From Bacteroidota bacterium (GTDB taxonomy: Bacteria; Bacteroidota; Bacteroidia; Bacteroidales; PUMT01): a stretch of 9,982 bases of DNA. The position numbers were made by a program, and so were the translations under genes. Of the stretch, positions 6,685 through 9,982 are shown piece by piece. The notes under the pieces are model-generated. The model was not told the DNA's origin. It saw only the letters and a list, made by a program, of their open reading frames with translations, and ran no database searches. Within the stretch, counting starts at the first letter, position 1; each line of letters starts with the position of its first letter. Location: the NCBI GenBank assembly GCA_003567115.1, contig PXAP01000165.1:1-9982 (forward strand). The letters are read 5' to 3'.

Positions 6685-7740
6685 TCAAATATCAAGCTCG
6701 GAAAAGAACTTTTTACGGCGGACAAAAAAATCAATTACAATACTGCGGGGATATATCTCTTTGTGCTTGATTCCTTTGCTCTTTGGAGGTAAATCAAGTC
6801 TTTCTCTGATAAAGGCAGGCAGCAATCTGAAAAAGGCAAAATGAGCCCTGATAACTGCAAAAGCATTGACAAAAGAGAAGGATGCAGTAAATTTCATTAC
6901 GGAAAGCCAGTCAAAAAGCATGCGTACAAATACCAGGTATAGTCTGCCGGCAGGAAGATTCCTGATCATCATCAGCAGATTATTGCGATAATTTAAAAAA
7001 GTCTTCCTCGGATGATACCGGGGAAGGCTTCCTCCGCCAAGATGATAAACCACGGAAGAGGGACATACCATTATTTTCTTTCCCCTGTTTTTCAATCTCC
7101 AGCACAGATCAATCTCCTCCATATGTGCAAAAAACCTTTCATCAAATCCTCCCTCTCCGTGCCAGTCCACCCCCCTGACCATCATACATGCCCCGCTGAC
7201 CCAGAAAATTTCTCTTGAATCATCATACTGACCGTGATCTGTTTCAGGAATATCAAAAATCCTTCCCCGGCAAAAAGGATAACCCAGAAAATCAATATAT
7301 CCGCCGGCTGCCCCTGCATATTCAAAATAATCCCTTCGACCTGTTTCTTTTATCTTCGGCATGCAGGCGGCAACCGAATCGTCACTCTCCATCATCCCCA
7401 GCAGGTGCTCTGTCCATCCCCGGGTTACCTCAACATCAGAATTGAGCAAAATATAATACCCGGCATTTATTTCCGCGAAAGCTTTATTATATCCTCCCGC
7501 AAATCCGTAATTCCGGTCAAATTCAAGCAAACCGACCTCCGGGAAGTGATCTTTCAGGAATTTCACCGAACCATCGGTCGACCCGTTATCGGCAATCCAT
7601 ACTGAAATGTGATCAGCAACCGAATGAGCTGTGACTGACGGCAAAAACCTTTTAAGCAGGTCAATCCCGTTCCAGTTCAATATGACTACGGCAACTTTGG
7701 TTGAGGCTGTATTAGAATCAGAATCATTAGTAAAACTCAT
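6685..7740 (-). CDS. Family 2 glycosyltransferase (GT-A fold)
   Basis: Inverting glycosyltransferase that would move a sugar from a nucleotide donor onto an envelope glycan or lipid on the cytosolic face. In the 351-residue protein, VVILNWNG (18-25) opens the GT-A fold, DNGSTDGS (51-58) binds the nucleotide, LLNSDVEV (98-105) carries the Asp-x-Asp-like metal site, and GGFDERFF...EEIDLCWRL (197-216) gives the acidic catalytic region. The C-terminal 263-290 is hydrophobic and basic and may sit on the membrane. I chose the start at 7740 because its ATG overlaps the acyltransferase stop as ATGA and the fold begins soon after; an upstream ATG at 7779 would add 13 residues lying wholly inside the acyltransferase gene. 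Last gene of the upstream unit. It resembles rhamnosyltransferase-like COG1216 members, but donor and acceptor cannot be told. Confidence 0.87.
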   Translation of the reverse strand: MSFTNDSDSNTASTKVAVVILNWNGIDLLKRFLPSVTAHSVADHISVWIADNGSTDGSVKFLKDHFPEVGLLEFDRNYGFAGGYNKAFAEINAGYYILLNSDVEVTRGWTEHLLGMMESDDSVAACMPKIKETGRRDYFEYAGAAGGYIDFLGYPFCRGRIFDIPETDHGQYDDSREIFWVSGACMMVRGVDWHGEGGFDERFFAHMEEIDLCWRLKNRGKKIMVCPSSVVYHLGGGSLPRYHPRKTFLNYRNNLLMMIRNLPAGRLYLVFVRMLFDWLSVMKFTASFSFVNAFAVIRAHFAFFRLLPAFIRERLDLPPKSKGIKHKEIYPRSIVIDFFVRRKKFFSELDI

Positions 7741-8615
7741 TCCAGGTTCCGTTTTATTTTCCAGCGCCGATGGGACCACAGCCAGTATTCGGGCTGATCA
7801 TTTATCTGCTGTTCAAGCCGGGCAACATGAGCATTGGTTATTTCATAATCTGATGTTTCTGCAGCATTATCATACAGGGGAATAAAATCAACCTCATAGT
7901 ACCCCCTTCTGATCTTGTTCATTTTAAAATATACTACGGCCATATTCATTTTTTTTGCAATGCGCTCCGCCCCCAGATATACCGGGGTATCCTGGTTCAT
8001 AAAATCAACCCAGTAAAGGGTATTTCCCCTTGAAGGTGTCTGGTCGGCTATAAAATCAGTAATGGTGGGAATCCCCTTTTTATCATAATCATAAATTTTC
8101 CTGAAAGCTTTTTTCATCGGAACAAGTTCGGCACCAAAACGGCTGCGCATATCAAACATCAGTTTGTCGAAAACCCTGCTCTTCAATTGCTTGTAAATTG
8201 TTATGCACTTATACCGGGTTATAAGGGGGAACCCGTAAATCCATTCCCAGTTACAATAATGCCCCATAACGGCAGCCACATGTTTTCCTTCATCATAATA
8301 CTTCTGAATAACCTCAGGATTATTGTAGGTGACCCTGCGCTTTATTTCATCCTCTCCCATTCTTCTCTGATATATGGATTCCACAATAAGATCACACAAA
8401 TGACGGTAATAACCCTTTGCCACAGCCCGGATACCTGCCGGGCTTTTTTCCGGGAAGGAATTCTCCAGGTTTTCAAAAACAACCTCTCTTCGGTATCTAA
8501 TGATATAAAAAATTATAAAATAGGTAAAATCAGAAACCACATACAGGAATTTAAGGGGGAATAACCCCATAAATCTGATAGAATAATATAAGATCGGGTA
8601 TAACATGCTATACAT
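7737..8615 (-). CDS. Lysophospholipid / lipid A-type acyltransferase (LpxL/HtrB family)
   Basis: Membrane-bound acyltransferase of 292 residues, most likely adding a secondary acyl chain to a lipid A precursor or acylating another envelope lipid on the inner leaflet. The N-terminal 8-40 is hydrophobic and should anchor the protein. The catalytic HX4E motif is HYCNWE, His119 and Glu124, and DQTPSRGN (191-198) and the terminal WLWSHRRWK (278-286) are family blocks. Length is close to that of known LpxL-type enzymes. It begins 20 nt after the phosphatase stop and ends inside the ATGA start of the glycosyltransferase, so translation of the two is probably coupled. The start at 8615 is followed by a second ATG at 8606; both give the same anchor. 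Ornithine- or amino-acid-lipid acylation is an alternative role. Confidence 0.87.
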   Translation of the reverse strand: MYSMLYPILYYSIRFMGLFPLKFLYVVSDFTYFIIFYIIRYRREVVFENLENSFPEKSPAGIRAVAKGYYRHLCDLIVESIYQRRMGEDEIKRRVTYNNPEVIQKYYDEGKHVAAVMGHYCNWEWIYGFPLITRYKCITIYKQLKSRVFDKLMFDMRSRFGAELVPMKKAFRKIYDYDKKGIPTITDFIADQTPSRGNTLYWVDFMNQDTPVYLGAERIAKKMNMAVVYFKMNKIRRGYYEVDFIPLYDNAAETSDYEITNAHVARLEQQINDQPEYWLWSHRRWKIKRNLE

Positions 8616-8635
8616 GGATAAGGTTTCAAAGTATT

Positions 8636-9433
8636 TTAATCCGGCCTCATGAATTTCTGCACAGCGGACTGAAACTGATCAAAAACATTTTGATTTGATG
8701 CAACCAGTTCGCCGCTGAAAAGAAAATCATCACCTCCCGTGAAATCACTGACATTTCCCCCGGCCTGGCGGACAAGAAATGCTCCTGCAGCAACATCCCA
8801 TGCATTAAGCCCGTATTCATAAAAGGCATCAAAACGCCCACATGCCACATATGCAAGGTCAACAGCAGCCGAGCCCAGTCTGCGCAAACCGTGTGAATTT
8901 TTCATAAAATATTTAAAAGACTCAAGGAAGGGCCCCATTCTCTTAAAATCTGTATAGGGAAATCCGGTTGCAATAAGAGAATCCTTAACAAACCGGGCAT
9001 CGGAAACAGATATCTCTTTTTCATTGAGATATGCAGGAGCTCCCTGCCATGAATAAAAACACTCAGCAAGATTTATCTCATAAACAATCCCCAGAACAAC
9101 CTTACCTTCAATCATCAGTGCAATACTGATTGAATAGGGAGGCAGGCTGTGAATAAAATTGGTGGTACCGTCAAGAGGATCAATAATCCAATTTGTTCCC
9201 TCCCGGTTTTTCTCGCCGGTACCTTCTTCAGCAACAAAACCGGCCCCGGATATCAGTCCCCCGAGAGCATCCACAAGCATATTCTCAGCTTTTTTATCCA
9301 CGTGGGTAACATAATTATGTAATCCCTTAGATTCTACCCTTTCGGGGGAAAATGACAATCTCTCTTTCCGTATAAAATCACCCGTTTCCCTGGCAATTTT
9401 TGTCACTTCATGGCAAATGCCCTGTAAATCCAT
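8636..9433 (-). CDS. Inositol monophosphatase family phosphatase
   Basis: Cytosolic, magnesium-dependent, lithium-sensitive-type sugar phosphatase of 265 residues. Metal ligands are visible as Glu70 in VAEEGTG, Asp85 and Asp88 in IIDPLDGTTN (83-92), and Asp213 in AWDVAAG (211-217). Lys36 and Asp45 match the conserved N-terminal residues, and GSAAVDLAYVACGRFDAF (187-204) is the family's substrate-side segment. It closely follows the SuhB/IMPase pattern and shows no sign of the sulfur-nucleotide phosphatase CysQ. Substrate could be myo-inositol-1-phosphate or another sugar phosphate; the sequence alone does not decide. It lies 27 nt after mtaB and 20 nt before the acyltransferase, so it is likely cotranscribed with both. 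The leader is A/T-rich with no Shine-Dalgarno. Confidence 0.92.
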   Translation of the reverse strand: MDLQGICHEVTKIARETGDFIRKERLSFSPERVESKGLHNYVTHVDKKAENMLVDALGGLISGAGFVAEEGTGEKNREGTNWIIDPLDGTTNFIHSLPPYSISIALMIEGKVVLGIVYEINLAECFYSWQGAPAYLNEKEISVSDARFVKDSLIATGFPYTDFKRMGPFLESFKYFMKNSHGLRRLGSAAVDLAYVACGRFDAFYEYGLNAWDVAAGAFLVRQAGGNVSDFTGGDDFLFSGELVASNQNVFDQFQSAVQKFMRPD

Positions 9434-9460
9434 ATCTTTATAAAGTTTTTTATTTTAATG

Positions 9461-9982
9461 TTAATACTCAGAATCTCTTATAAAACCTTTCAAAATACCA
9501 TCTTCTCCCAAATCTGTCAGTTCAACATCCACTATCCGGTTAATTAACCTCTTATCAACCGGTGCTTCAACCCTCAGGTAATTGCCTGTAAAACCGCACA
9601 TACGCCCCTTTTTATTAATTGCTTCGAAAAGAACCCTCTCTCTTTGTCCCACGAATTTTTCCTGGAACACCTTTAATTTTTCATCTGCCAACCGGCGGAG
9701 TATCCTGCTGCGACGGTCCTTCTCTCCGGGAGGGACCTTACCTGGTAACCGCTCAGCCCCGGCACTGCTCCTGTCCGAATATGAGAAAACATGCATAAAA
9801 GCAATATCTGAACCTTCAAGAAAATCAACTGTTTCTTCAAAATATTGTTCAGTTTCACCGGGAAACCCGGTTATCACATCAGCCCCTATCCCGGCAGAAG
9901 GAATTTCTTCTCTTATTTTTGCCACCCTGTCAGTAAAAAGGGAGCGGTCATATTTCCTCTTCATCTTTGCCAGAACATGGTC
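9461..9982 (-). CDS. mtaB: tRNA t6A37 methylthiotransferase MtaB, C-terminal part
   Basis: Radical-SAM enzyme that adds a methylthio group to t6A37 of tRNAs reading ANN codons. Only the last 173 residues are present; the frame is open to the window edge (it reads DHVLAKMKRKYDR), so the iron-sulfur cluster domains lie outside. The visible part holds the end of the radical-SAM barrel, with ADVITGFPGETE (34-45 of the fragment) and FMHVFSYSDR (62-71), then a C-terminal TRAM RNA-binding domain from about 112 to 168. GFTGNYLRV (130-138) is the pattern of MtaB rather than MiaB or RimO. An internal ATG at 9964 is not a start, since the family sequence continues before it. First gene of the upstream unit seen here. 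Confidence 0.9.
   Translation of the reverse strand, partial: DHVLAKMKRKYDRSLFTDRVAKIREEIPSAGIGADVITGFPGETEQYFEETVDFLEGSDIAFMHVFSYSDRSSAGAERLPGKVPPGEKDRRSRILRRLADEKLKVFQEKFVGQRERVLFEAINKKGRMCGFTGNYLRVEAPVDKRLINRIVDVELTDLGEDGILKGFIRDSEY

Noticed and set aside
7740..7779. Upstream start at 7779 for the glycosyltransferase
   Set aside because: The added 13 residues lie wholly within the acyltransferase gene, while the ATG at 7740 forms an ATGA overlap and leaves a normal N-terminus.
9461..9982. MiaB or RimO identity for the truncated methylthiotransferase
   Set aside because: The GFTGNYLRV pattern in the TRAM domain and the KMKRKYDR segment fit MtaB better.

Overview
The window reads as chromosomal DNA of a Bacteroidota member, probably a Bacteroidales/Marinilabiliales-type environmental or gut lineage. 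The reasons are moderate GC coding sequence with very AT-rich gaps, almost no Shine-Dalgarno sequences before the starts, twin-arginine (Tat) exported Gfo/Idh/MocA oxidoreductases, and a Bacteroidota-style HX4E lipid A-type acyltransferase. The genus cannot be fixed from this sequence. All nine recognisable genes lie on the minus strand, so transcription runs from high to low coordinates. I saw no tRNA, rRNA, CRISPR array, insertion sequence or phage gene.

Upstream block (9982 to 6685): the 3' part of mtaB (tRNA ms2t6A37 methylthiotransferase, cut by the window edge), an inositol-monophosphatase-family phosphatase, a lysophospholipid/lipid A-type acyltransferase and a family 2 glycosyltransferase. 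Gaps are 27 and 20 nt, and the acyltransferase and glycosyltransferase share an ATGA stop/start overlap, so this looks like one transcription unit. The last two genes point to cell-envelope lipid or glycan assembly; the first two are housekeeping-type functions.

Downstream block (6462 to 82): two unrelated-subfamily Gfo/Idh/MocA oxidoreductases, each with its own Tat signal; a sodium/solute symporter (SSS family); N-acetylglucosamine-6-phosphate deacetylase (nagA); and glucosamine-6-phosphate deaminase (nagB). Gaps here are wider (222, 205, 143, 30 and 216 nt) and hold weak hairpins, one terminator-like element and a paired direct repeat. The simplest reading is an amino-sugar utilisation locus. 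Exported oxidoreductases would act on a sugar or glycoside in the periplasm, the symporter would import an amino sugar, and NagA then NagB would turn GlcNAc-6-phosphate into fructose-6-phosphate. No sugar kinase is present although an SSS carrier does not phosphorylate its cargo, so that step must be encoded elsewhere. The link between the exported oxidoreductases and the nag genes is inferred from gene order only.
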